A DNA stretch of 64,000 nucleotides, taken from NCBI RefSeq assembly GCF_023674465.1, contig NZ_CP098400.1, positions 1,702,801 through 1,766,800 on the forward strand, in the 5' to 3' direction. Origin of the DNA: Xiashengella succiniciproducens (GTDB lineage: Bacteria; Bacteroidota; Bacteroidia; Bacteroidales; Marinilabiliaceae). How positions within the stretch are numbered: position 1 is the stretch's first letter; every line of letters begins with the position of its first letter. Under the pieces are notes generated by a model that saw only the letters and a list, made by a program, of their open reading frames with translations, searched no databases and had not been told where the DNA came from. Below, in pieces: positions 43,889 to 51,264 of the stretch. A program made the position numbers and the translations under genes.

Positions 43889-44902
43889 TTAATCACCATC
43901 AAGGAATGGGCCAATCGTTGAGCAAATAACAGATACTGCATCGTCGAGAGAACCTACAAACTCGCCTCCTGCTGCATTACTATGACCGCCACCTGAGAAA
44001 TATCGTGTAGAGTAGGCATTAATTGCAATTCCGCCTCTTGATCTGAAAGACAGCTTAACAAATCCTTCTTTCCTTTCGGTTAACAGAATTGATACTACAA
44101 TTCCTTTGACAGACAATGGCATATTAACAAGTCCTTCTGTATCCCCCGGCTTGTATTCATACATTCTCAATTCTTCAGCCGACAATGCTATATATGCAAC
44201 CCTACCTGATGATATTACCTGGAGTTTGTTGCCCAATGCATGCCCCATCAACCTGGTTCTGGACAGAGAATTACTATGAAATAATTCCTTATGAATACTA
44301 TCCTTATCAATTCCTGCTTCTAGAAGTTCTGCTATTATACGGTACAACCCTGGATTCGAAGAATTATGATTAAGCATTCCTGTATCAGTCATAATACCCG
44401 AATACAAACAAACCGCACTTTCAATTCCAGGTTTGTAGCCCAGCCCTTTCATAACCCTGAAGCTTAATTCACAGGTTGATGATGCTCCGGTATCAGAAAT
44501 TAACACCTGAGAAATAGCAGTATCAGGATATGGATGGTGATCAATATTTACACGAGGAATATCCAAAGTCCTCACAACGTTGGCAAGTTCACCTACACGC
44601 TTAAGATCATTGAAATCCAATAAGAGCAGGAGTTCTGACTTAGCAAGTCGGTCGGAAGCTGTTCCCTTGTCTGACGAAAAAGTAACTATATGAGCAGCAC
44701 CTGGCATCCATCTAAGATTCTCAGGTACTTCATCAGGACTGATCACAACAACATCATGCCCCACAGCAATAAGAACATTGTACCAGCCTAGACATGCGCC
44801 AATTGCATCTCCGTCCGGATCCTTGTGAGGCAAAATCGTTATTTTTTGTGGGTGGGCAAAATATTTGGTAAGTTGTGACAGTTCATTCCTGAAAAGCTCC
44901 AT
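43889..44902 (-). CDS. nrnA: DHH/DHHA1 phosphoesterase, NrnA-like
   Basis: 337 residues from the ATG at 44902. A TTG at 44932 is in frame, but the -7 element TATCTTTG (complement of 44921-44928) covers the region just before the ATG, excluding it. DHH domain: ILPHKDPDGDAIGACLGWYN (DxD), LLLLDFNDLKRVGEL, NIDHHPYPD (DHH), SDTGASSTCE; DHHA1 domain: GGGHSNAAGGEFVG. Such enzymes hydrolyse nano-RNA, pAp or cyclic dinucleotides; exact substrate not fixed by sequence. Cytosolic. Heads the FKBP/DUF4827 cluster. Confidence 0.87.
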   Translation of the reverse strand: MELFRNELSQLTKYFAHPQKITILPHKDPDGDAIGACLGWYNVLIAVGHDVVVISPDEVPENLRWMPGAAHIVTFSSDKGTASDRLAKSELLLLLDFNDLKRVGELANVVRTLDIPRVNIDHHPYPDTAISQVLISDTGASSTCELSFRVMKGLGYKPGIESAVCLYSGIMTDTGMLNHNSSNPGLYRIIAELLEAGIDKDSIHKELFHSNSLSRTRLMGHALGNKLQVISSGRVAYIALSAEELRMYEYKPGDTEGLVNMPLSVKGIVVSILLTERKEGFVKLSFRSRGGIAINAYSTRYFSGGGHSNAAGGEFVGSLDDAVSVICSTIGPFLDGD

Positions 44903-45068
44903 AATATCATCCTTAAGTCGCAAAGATAACAAAAATTAACAGCAAATATTGCTGTTATAAAAAAATAGCTATATTCACACTTTTTTGCAATAAAAGGGAA
45001 ACTTTAAGGGTTTTTCCGGGAATTTTTAAAAATAGTTTAGTGAAATAACGCCTTGTAAAACTAATCCT

Positions 45069-45503
45069 ATGAAAGGACAAATCACTCTGACCATGATCAA
45101 GCCCTATGCGGTCAAAAGACACCATGTGGGCGATATCCTAGCTGAAATCGAACATGCAGGCTTTTCAATCAGAGCCATGAAAATGGTTCAGTTGCCAAAG
45201 GAAAAGGCCGAATTGTTCTATGCCGAGCACAAAGGTAAACCCTTTTTCGCTGCTCTTGTTGAATTTATGTCTTCAGGGCCAATAGTTGCAGCCTTGTTAC
45301 AAAAGGAAAATGCAGTTGCTGATTTCCGTAAGCTTATCGGATCGACTGACCCGCATGAAGCCGAAGAAGGTACTATTCGTCGTAAATACGCTACAGATAA
45401 AACCCGCAACGCTATACACGGCTCTGACAGTGATGAAAGCGCAATAAGGGAAAGCAGGTTCTTCTTCAGTTCAATGGAAGAGTTCTTCTGTGTACCGGAA
45501 TAA
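45069..45503 (+). CDS. ndk: nucleoside diphosphate kinase
   Basis: 144 residues, normal length. Transfers the gamma phosphate between nucleotides through phospho-histidine H117 in TRNAIHGSDS; also TMIKPYAVKR at the N terminus, RKLIGSTDPHEAEEGTIRRK and the C-terminal RFFFSSMEEFF. Convergent with DUF721 only 14 bp away. Confidence 0.96.
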   Translation: MKGQITLTMIKPYAVKRHHVGDILAEIEHAGFSIRAMKMVQLPKEKAELFYAEHKGKPFFAALVEFMSSGPIVAALLQKENAVADFRKLIGSTDPHEAEEGTIRRKYATDKTRNAIHGSDSDESAIRESRFFFSSMEEFFCVPE

Positions 45504-45517
45504 GCATTGGCAGCGAA

Positions 45518-45820
45518 TCAACGAAGCACAATATCGCTGATTACCTTTGCTCCGGCTTCTTTATTGAGGGATTCAATTATTTTGCTCTTATGCATTAAAA
45601 GGTCGTTGCGTATTACACTTGAGTTAAGACTCACGTATAATACGCCGCCTTTTATATAAATATTCTTAGTAATCTTCTCGGCCATGGGTCCCAGCAGGCT
45701 GTTCCAGGCCTTCAAAACCCTTGTCTCACGAACTCCCTGCCTCAGTTCCGGGGAATCAAGTATCTTATTCAGGATCTCCTGAATGGATTTTGTATTGTTG
45801 TCCCTAAACCTATTATCCAT
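45518..45820 (-). CDS. DUF721 (DciA-like) protein
   Basis: 100 residues. DUF721 features: ELRQGVRETRVLKAWNSLLG, GPMAEKITKNIYIKGGVLYV and LNSSVIRNDLLMHKSKIIES. The family is the Bacteroidota/Actinobacteria relative of DciA, which helps load the replicative helicase. It sits directly behind recF (35 bp), the usual position, so a replication/repair role is likely by context. Confidence 0.88.
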   Translation of the reverse strand: MDNRFRDNNTKSIQEILNKILDSPELRQGVRETRVLKAWNSLLGPMAEKITKNIYIKGGVLYVSLNSSVIRNDLLMHKSKIIESLNKEAGAKVISDIVLR

Positions 45821-45855
45821 TCTGTAGTTTGTTTGCTATGTATTTCTGAATAACG

Positions 45856-46962
45856 TTACAGATCACTTATTATACTTCCCTCGCTGACATTGAAAAAACA
45901 GTAGTCTTTACCTGCTTTTTCAACTATTTCAACAAGTCGGGTCCTTTGTGTATCAGTGATAAAAACCTGCTTAAAGATATTATTTCCCATCAGCTCAATC
46001 AACTTACCTGCCCTGAGATCATCAAGTTTATCAAACATATCATCAAGCAACAGCAGAGGCGCAGCGCCGCAGTGCCCGGCAATAAATTCATATTGTGCTA
46101 GTTTAAGTGCCATTACAAATGATTTCTTCTGGCCTTGGGATCCCACACGTCTGACAGGATTATCCCCAAGCATTAATTCAAGATCATCCCTGTGAACCCC
46201 CTTAGTTGTATAGCCCAATGCCAGGTCCCGATTCCGGTTCTTGATCAATTGCTCTCTGATATCTCCCTTATGATGGTGTGAGTCATACTGTATACTTACA
46301 CTTTCTCTCGAATCAGATATATACTGGTAATATCGCAGAAAAACCGGTTCCAGTTCACCGATAAACCTGCTCCTCTCCTGAAATATTGCATTGCCTAGAA
46401 TAGCAAGTTGTTCATCCCAAACCTCCAGTTGGCTTTCAAGTCCAAGATTGTTACTTCCGGCATGCTTTATAAGAGCATTGCGCTGAGCCAGACAGCGGTT
46501 ATATCTTAGCAAGGCCTGCAGGTAAGTTCTGCTTAGCTGTGAGATTACCCCGTCAATAAACTTCCTTCTATGTTCACTTCCATCTGTTATAAGCCCTTCA
46601 TCACCCGGGGAAATCATAACCAGCGGGATCAGACCAATATGATCAGAAAGACGCTGATATTCCTTCTTGTTGCGCTTGAACTGTTTCTTTTTGCTTCTTT
46701 TCAGACCGGCATAGAACTCTTCTTCCTGTCCTCTAATATCATATGCTGCCTGAATCATGAAAAAATCCTCACCATGGCATATCAACTGACTGTCAACCGG
46801 ATTGAAATAACTCTTACAAAATGACATATAGTAAATAGCATCCAATAGGTTGGTCTTGCCCGAACCATTGAGACCCACAAAACAGTTGATGCCAGGTACG
46901 AACTCTAGTTCGACCTGACGCAGGTTCTTGTAGTTTAAGAGATTGATATGTTTAAGGTACAT
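45856..46962 (-). CDS. recF: DNA replication and repair protein RecF
   Basis: 368 residues from the ATG at 46962; a longer frame to 46995 is excluded because TACTTTTG (complement of 46984-46991) is the probable -7 element. SMC-like ATPase: MYLKHINLLNYKNLRQVELE, Walker A FVGLNGSGKTNLLDAIYYMS, RRKFIDGVISQL, signature SQGQKKSFVMALKLAQ, and Walker B PLLLLDDMFDKLDD. Loads RecA at single-strand gaps with RecOR. Operon with DUF721. Confidence 0.95.
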   Translation of the reverse strand: MYLKHINLLNYKNLRQVELEFVPGINCFVGLNGSGKTNLLDAIYYMSFCKSYFNPVDSQLICHGEDFFMIQAAYDIRGQEEEFYAGLKRSKKKQFKRNKKEYQRLSDHIGLIPLVMISPGDEGLITDGSEHRRKFIDGVISQLSRTYLQALLRYNRCLAQRNALIKHAGSNNLGLESQLEVWDEQLAILGNAIFQERSRFIGELEPVFLRYYQYISDSRESVSIQYDSHHHKGDIREQLIKNRNRDLALGYTTKGVHRDDLELMLGDNPVRRVGSQGQKKSFVMALKLAQYEFIAGHCGAAPLLLLDDMFDKLDDLRAGKLIELMGNNIFKQVFITDTQRTRLVEIVEKAGKDYCFFNVSEGSIISDL

Positions 46963-47059
46963 CAGCCACAGATTATTTCCCCACAAAAGTAGCAAAAACA
47001 GGCATAGTATTAATTAGCGGAAAAAAGCCGCCTTATCTTTTATATTAAGCCTAAATTAC

Positions 47060-47067
47060 TAAATTTG
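47060..47067 (+). promoter_or_regulatory. -7 element of TPR (47143) promoter
   Basis: TAAATTTG, 76 bp before the ATG; no spaced TTTG. Divergent from the recF promoter at 46984-46991. Confidence 0.45.
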
Positions 47068-47142
47068 CGCTGAAAAATAACTAAGACATATTTTTCATCC
47101 GGTTTAGAAAAGAAAATACAAGACAATTTAAACAGTCATACG

Positions 47143-47820
47143 ATGTCAAAGAAACAGTCAAGCACAGCTGAGCAGAACCTTCAACAGGTTGAAACTGCCC
47201 TGGGCAGAAGCGAACAATGGATTGAAGACAACCAGAAAAGCATTACTATTTTCGTACTTGCCTTTATTATAGCAGTTGGCGGGTACTGGGGCTTTAAGAA
47301 ATTATACGTAGAACCGCGAAATGTAGATGCTCAGAAAGCAGTCTTCCAGGCTCAGAATTATTTCGGAAATGATGACTTTCAACAAGCATTGGATGGTGAC
47401 GGCGTTACACCTGGCTTCCTTGAAATCATTGATAGCTATGGCAACACCAAGGCTGGAAAGTTGGCAAAATACTATGCAGGTATCAGTTATCTGAACCTTG
47501 GACAATATGAAGAAGCCCTTGGTTACCTAAAGAGCTTTAAGACAAAGAATCCTGAACTTAAGGCAGTAAAAGAAGGTGCTATAGGTGACTGTTATCTAGA
47601 ACTGGGTGAAAAGGATCAGGCACTTAAATATTACAACAGTGCAATCGCAGTTAATGATGCTGTTACAACTCCATTCTTCCTTCTGAAGAAAGGTATGCTT
47701 CTAGAAGAAATGGGCAATAAAACAGAAGCATTGAAAGCATATACCACCATTAAGGAAGAATATGCTGAAAGTGTTGAAGCTTCTCAAATCGAAAAGTATA
47801 TCAGCAGAGTATCTCTGTAA
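47143..47820 (+). CDS. membrane-anchored TPR protein (YfgM-like)
   Basis: 225 residues. N-terminal cytosolic stretch, one membrane helix (ITIFVLAFIIAVGGYWGFKK, about 34-53), then TPR units: YYAGISYLNLGQYEEALGYL, GAIGDCYLELGEKDQALKYY, LLKKGMLLEEMGNKTEALKA. Likely exposes TPRs to the periplasm as in YfgM (SecYEG-linked chaperone network), an inference. A terminator at 47845-47879 separates it from ribH, though the order TPR-ribH is common in the phylum. Confidence 0.85.
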   Translation: MSKKQSSTAEQNLQQVETALGRSEQWIEDNQKSITIFVLAFIIAVGGYWGFKKLYVEPRNVDAQKAVFQAQNYFGNDDFQQALDGDGVTPGFLEIIDSYGNTKAGKLAKYYAGISYLNLGQYEEALGYLKSFKTKNPELKAVKEGAIGDCYLELGEKDQALKYYNSAIAVNDAVTTPFFLLKKGMLLEEMGNKTEALKAYTTIKEEYAESVEASQIEKYISRVSL

Positions 47821-47844
47821 TTAAAAATAGCATTAACACCATAA

Positions 47845-47879
47845 AGAGATTGCCCGTCAAGCGGTCAATCTCTTTTTTA
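47845..47879 (+). terminator. terminator between TPR gene and ribH
   Basis: 8-bp AGAGATTG (47845-47852) / CAATCTCT (47866-47873) followed by TTTTT; may allow read-through to ribH, which begins 13 bp later. Confidence 0.7.
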
Positions 47880-47891
47880 ATAATATAGGAT

Positions 47892-48380
47892 ATGGCAACA
47901 ACAGACCTTTCATCATACGATCCAAGCAAGGTCCCCTCTGCAAGTGAAATGAAATTCGGTATAGTTGTATCAGAGTGGAACCCTGCTATTACAGGAGCAT
48001 TGTATAAAGGAGCCTTTGACACCCTGGTAAAACATGGTGCGCAGGAAGCTAATATTGTTACAATGATGGTTCCCGGAAGTTTTGAACTGACCTCAGGAGC
48101 GAAAATTATTGCGGATACCACCAATGTTGATGCTGTTATTTGCCTTGGTTGTGTGATTCAAGGTGAGACACCCCACTTTGACTTTGTTTGCCAGGGTGTA
48201 ACCCAGGGGATAGCTCATTTAAACTTCACCTATAATATCCCCTTCATTTTTGGAGTTTTAACCACAATGAACCAGCAACAAGCTGAGGATCGTGCAGGTG
48301 GAAAGCATGGAAACAAGGGCGATGAAGCCGCAATTACGGCAATAAAAATGGTGGATAATAATTGGAGATTTAGGAAATAA
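47892..48380 (+). CDS. ribH: 6,7-dimethyl-8-ribityllumazine synthase
   Basis: 162 residues. Penultimate step of riboflavin synthesis. Motifs: [77 protein letters not shown] and [14 protein letters not shown]. No FMN riboswitch lies upstream (only about 70 bp). The tRNA promoter starts within its last codons. Confidence 0.96.
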   Translation: MATTDLSSYDPSKVPSASEMKFGIVVSEWNPAITGALYKGAFDTLVKHGAQEANIVTMMVPGSFELTSGAKIIADTTNVDAVICLGCVIQGETPHFDFVCQGVTQGIAHLNFTYNIPFIFGVLTTMNQQQAEDRAGGKHGNKGDEAAITAIKMVDNNWRFRK

Positions 48381-48391
48381 TATTATTTTTG
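48362..48391 (+). promoter_or_regulatory. promoter of tRNA-Tyr/tRNA-Gly, beginning inside ribH
   Basis: TTG (48362-48364), 19-bp spacer, TATTTTTG (48384-48391); the -33 part lies in the last codons of ribH. Start would be near 48398, 9 bases before tRNA-Tyr. Confidence 0.65.
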
Positions 48392-48406
48392 CATCGCTGT
48401 TGAGCA

Positions 48407-48489
48407 GGGGGGATACCAAAGTGGCCAACTGGGGCAGACTGTAAATCTGTTGTCTTACGACTTCGGAGGTTCGAATCCTCCTCCCCCCA
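48407..48489 (+). tRNA. tRNA-Tyr (GTA)
   Basis: 83 nt. Acceptor GGGGGGA (48407-48413) / TCCCCCC (48482-48488), discriminator A. Anticodon loop in CAGACTGTAAATCTG gives GTA. Long variable arm typical of type II tRNA-Tyr; T arm GGAGGTTCGAATCCTCC. CCA is not encoded (the next bases are CAA). Confidence 0.95.
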
Positions 48490-48500
48490 CAAAAGTTAAT

Positions 48501-48576
48501 GCGGGAATAGCTCAGTTGATAGAGCATTAGCCTTCCAAGCTAAGGGTCGCGGGTTTGAGTCCCGTTTCCCGCTCCA
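48501..48576 (+). tRNA. tRNA-Gly (TCC)
   Basis: Acceptor GCGGGAA (48501-48507) / TTCCCGC (48566-48572), discriminator T (48573), followed by CCA at 48574-48576. D arm AGCTCAGTTGATAGAGC, anticodon loop CCTTCCAAG gives TCC, T arm CGGGTTTGAGTCCCG. The CCA appears encoded, unlike the adjacent tRNA-Tyr. Confidence 0.95.
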
Positions 48577-48583
48577 GGAAAAA

Positions 48584-48618
48584 GGCTGTCTTTCAAAAGA
48601 CAGCCTCTATTTTTTTTC
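48584..48618 (+). terminator. terminator of the tRNA operon
   Basis: GGCTGTCTT (48584-48592) / AAGACAGCC (48597-48605), then a T-rich run to 48618. Confidence 0.85.
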
Positions 48619-48939
48619 ATAATCCGTCCTCCCTGCTTCACTTTTACTTAATTATTAAAGTCTCATCTTAAAATTCTTTAATCTCTTCCCATTTCCCCAT
48701 AAAGCACTGGCGTTAATGTGATATTTTTCTTATATTGGGGTATGAGCTAAGACCTCTTATTCCTTATTGCTTAGCTATTACTACCGAGATCCCTGGTATC
48801 CCATTGGGAGACCATTCTTTTTCGTGCTTTGACCATAAGCATTGTTGATGTTCCGGCATTACAGTTTGTAAGACACAAACGCGTACGCGTTTGTCGTCTT
48901 CATTGTAAAGCATGTCTAACCATATAAACCGTTATAACT
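48619..48939. other. leader region of GT4 gene with several inverted repeats
   Basis: About 320 bases without a gene. Contains AGCTAAG (48745-48751) / CTTAGCT (48770-48776), a hairpin around GGTATCCCATTGGGAGACC, and the perfect palindrome at 48875-48894. No TAnnTTTG element is clear. The region could be an untranslated leader or an operator region. Confidence 0.45.
48870..48900. promoter_or_regulatory. perfect 20-bp palindrome upstream of GT4 gene, operator candidate
   Basis: ACAAACGCGTACGCGTTTGT at 48875-48894 equals its own reverse complement, and the arms extend as AAGAC / GTCTT with one extra C (48870-48900). It lies 45 bp before the ATG at 48940. The symmetry suits a dimeric repressor such as a LacI-type protein; no such regulator is in the window. 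Confidence 0.6.
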
Positions 48940-51222
48940 ATGAAAACAGCGTACATAGGAACTTACCCGCCACGAAGATGCGGAATAGGAACCTTCACTG
49001 AGAACTTGTTTAAGTCAGCTGAGCAAGCATTCGGAAATAAAGTTGACGGTACCCAAAGCTTTGTGGTTGCCATTAATGACAATGGCACAACATACGACTA
49101 CCCCAGTGAAGTCAAATACACTATAGAGCAGGAAGTGCTCGACGACTATCTGAAAGCAGCTGATTATATTAACAATTCGGGTGCGAATATATGTGTTTTG
49201 GAACACGAATATGGCATCTTCGGTGGTGATAGCGGGATATTTATACTTTCACTGCTCCACAAGCTAAAGATTCCTATTGTTGTAACCCTTCACACAGTAT
49301 TGAAAACTCCATCATACAATCAAAAGGCAGTTTTACAGCAAATATGCAGGATGGCCCTGAAGGTAGTTGTTATGAGTCATAAAGCTATTGAGTTTCTCAT
49401 CAACATCTACGATGTACCGATGGAAAAGATCAGCTTTATTCCCCATGGCGTACCTGATATAAAGCACGACCGCCAAAAGGTCAGAAAAGAATTTGGCTTT
49501 GAAGACAAGAAGGTATTACTGACTTTCGGTTTTGTAAGCAGAAATAAAGGGCATGCGGTGGCTATCAAGGCACTTCCAAGGGTAGTTGAGAAACATCCAA
49601 ATCTTTTGTACATAATCCTAGGGCGTACGCACCCGGCAGTATTGCGCCATGCAGGTGAAGAGTACCGGGAATCTCTCGTCAAACTGGTACACGAACATAA
49701 ACTGGAAAAGCATGTGCAATTTATTGACGAATTTGCTACGGACAATGATCTGTTTAAATATTTGTATGCTGCAGATATATATCTGACACCATACCTGAAT
49801 GAAGCCCAGATTACGAGTGGCACTCTCTCCTATGCACTAGGTATAGGTTCTGCTGTTGTCTCTACACCATACTGGCATGCAGCCGAACTCCTGAATGAAG
49901 GTCGGGGCAGGCTTTTCAAATTTGGAGATCACGATGCCCTGGCTGACATACTCTTACGTCTGTTGGATGACCCTGCTGAACTGAAGGAAATAAAATCAAA
50001 GGCATACGAGTATGGAAGGGAAATGACCTGGCCAAAGACCGGAAGGCAATATGCAGAACTTGCAATAGCTGTGATAAAGAGTAATCACAGTGATAGGTTT
50101 AAGAATAGTATGCTGCCTGATCTTACTGCCCTGCCCTCATTCTCGCTTAAGCATGCAGATCGGCTGACTGACAGTACAGGTATATTACAACATGCCAAGT
50201 ATGGAATTGCAGACTTCAAAGAAGGTTATTGCCTGGATGATAATGCCAGGGCGCTGTTGATGTCTGCAATGGCCTATAGGTTACGAAAAGATTCAAGGGC
50301 TCTTGAATTGATGCCTACCTACCTGAGTTATTTACATTACATGCAGAGTGAGGATGGATATTTCAGAAATTTCCTGAGCTTCAGCCGCCAGTACCTTGAT
50401 GAAAGGGGTTCTGAAGATTCATTTGGACGTACTATCTGGGCCCTGGGCTATCTAATCAGGTTTGCACCAAATGATGCATATAAACAAGTTGGACGTAAGA
50501 TGTACTTCAATGCTGTGCATCATACTGCCTCACTGGGCTCCATCAGAGCCATTGCCACTTCAATTGTTGGTATCTACCACTACCTCAAGGCTCAGCCTGC
50601 CGACGAAGTTATGACTGAAAGACTGAAGGAGCTGACCGGTAAACTGGTTCACCATTACTATGAGAGCAGTTCGGATAACTGGCAATGGTTTGAGTCCCTT
50701 CTGGCCTATGACAACGCACTGTTGCCCTATTCTTTACTGTGTGCTACCGAACTCCTCAAGTCGGATCCCATAAAGGAAGTGGCTATTGAATCAATGTCCT
50801 TCCTGGAAAAGCATACATTCAACAATGGTCACCTGTCTGTAATAGGCAATGAGAAATGGTTTAAAAAGGAAGGAGAACGCTCCTTCTTTGCACAGCAACC
50901 AATAGATGCCATGGCAATGGTCCTTATGTATCATCAGGCTTATAGAATGACCGGTAAGGATATGTATCTGAAGAGATTATATAAATCCTTCCTTTGGTTT
51001 CTTGGAGAAAACGACCTGAGGATCAGCCTTTATGATCATGATACCCACGGATGTTGTGACGGATTTGAGTATAGCGGTGTAAACCGCAATCAGGGAGCTG
51101 AAAGTACACTGGCCTTTCTGATATCTTATCTTACTGTACTGGATGTAGAAAAGGACATTATTGCACTAATCAGAAGAATAAAGGCAAAATTGCTCTCAAC
51201 ATCCCGAAGGATAATAGCCTAA
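48940..51222 (+). CDS. GT4 glycosyltransferase fused to an (alpha/alpha)6-type domain
   Basis: 760 residues. N-terminal GT-B glycosyltransferase of family GT4, residues 1-385: YIGTYPPRRCGIGTFTENLF, LEHEYGIFGGDSGIFILSLL, FGFVSRNKGHAVAIKALP and TPYLNEAQITSGTLSYALGI, where the Glu/Ser stretch fits the nucleotide-sugar site. The C-terminal 370 residues (KEGYCLDDNARALLMSAMAY, EDSFGRTIWALGYLIRFAPN, WFESLLAYDNALLPYSLLCA, NQGAESTLAFLISYLTVL) form an all-helical toroid like glycan-processing (alpha/alpha)6 domains. No signal peptide, so cytosolic. It is convergent with a GH130 protein and may build a mannose-containing glycan that GH130 phosphorolyses (inference from pairing). Confidence 0.85.
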   Translation: MKTAYIGTYPPRRCGIGTFTENLFKSAEQAFGNKVDGTQSFVVAINDNGTTYDYPSEVKYTIEQEVLDDYLKAADYINNSGANICVLEHEYGIFGGDSGIFILSLLHKLKIPIVVTLHTVLKTPSYNQKAVLQQICRMALKVVVMSHKAIEFLINIYDVPMEKISFIPHGVPDIKHDRQKVRKEFGFEDKKVLLTFGFVSRNKGHAVAIKALPRVVEKHPNLLYIILGRTHPAVLRHAGEEYRESLVKLVHEHKLEKHVQFIDEFATDNDLFKYLYAADIYLTPYLNEAQITSGTLSYALGIGSAVVSTPYWHAAELLNEGRGRLFKFGDHDALADILLRLLDDPAELKEIKSKAYEYGREMTWPKTGRQYAELAIAVIKSNHSDRFKNSMLPDLTALPSFSLKHADRLTDSTGILQHAKYGIADFKEGYCLDDNARALLMSAMAYRLRKDSRALELMPTYLSYLHYMQSEDGYFRNFLSFSRQYLDERGSEDSFGRTIWALGYLIRFAPNDAYKQVGRKMYFNAVHHTASLGSIRAIATSIVGIYHYLKAQPADEVMTERLKELTGKLVHHYYESSSDNWQWFESLLAYDNALLPYSLLCATELLKSDPIKEVAIESMSFLEKHTFNNGHLSVIGNEKWFKKEGERSFFAQQPIDAMAMVLMYHQAYRMTGKDMYLKRLYKSFLWFLGENDLRISLYDHDTHGCCDGFEYSGVNRNQGAESTLAFLISYLTVLDVEKDIIALIRRIKAKLLSTSRRIIA

Positions 51223-51264
51223 ATAAAGAAATAGGCAGCCCGGGGGCTGCCTATTTCTTTATTT
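51221..51264. terminator. 21-bp perfect inverted repeat serving both convergent stops
   Basis: The arm at 51221-51241 and the arm at 51244-51264 are exact reverse complements, centre GG. It spans the last bases of the GT4 TAA and of the GH130 TAA, so the whole 40-bp intergenic space is the hairpin. AT-rich lower stem gives T exits in both directions. Confidence 0.9.

Noticed and set aside
47821-47891. FMN riboswitch before ribH
   Set aside because: Only 70 bases, occupied by a terminator hairpin; no RFN-element conserved blocks.
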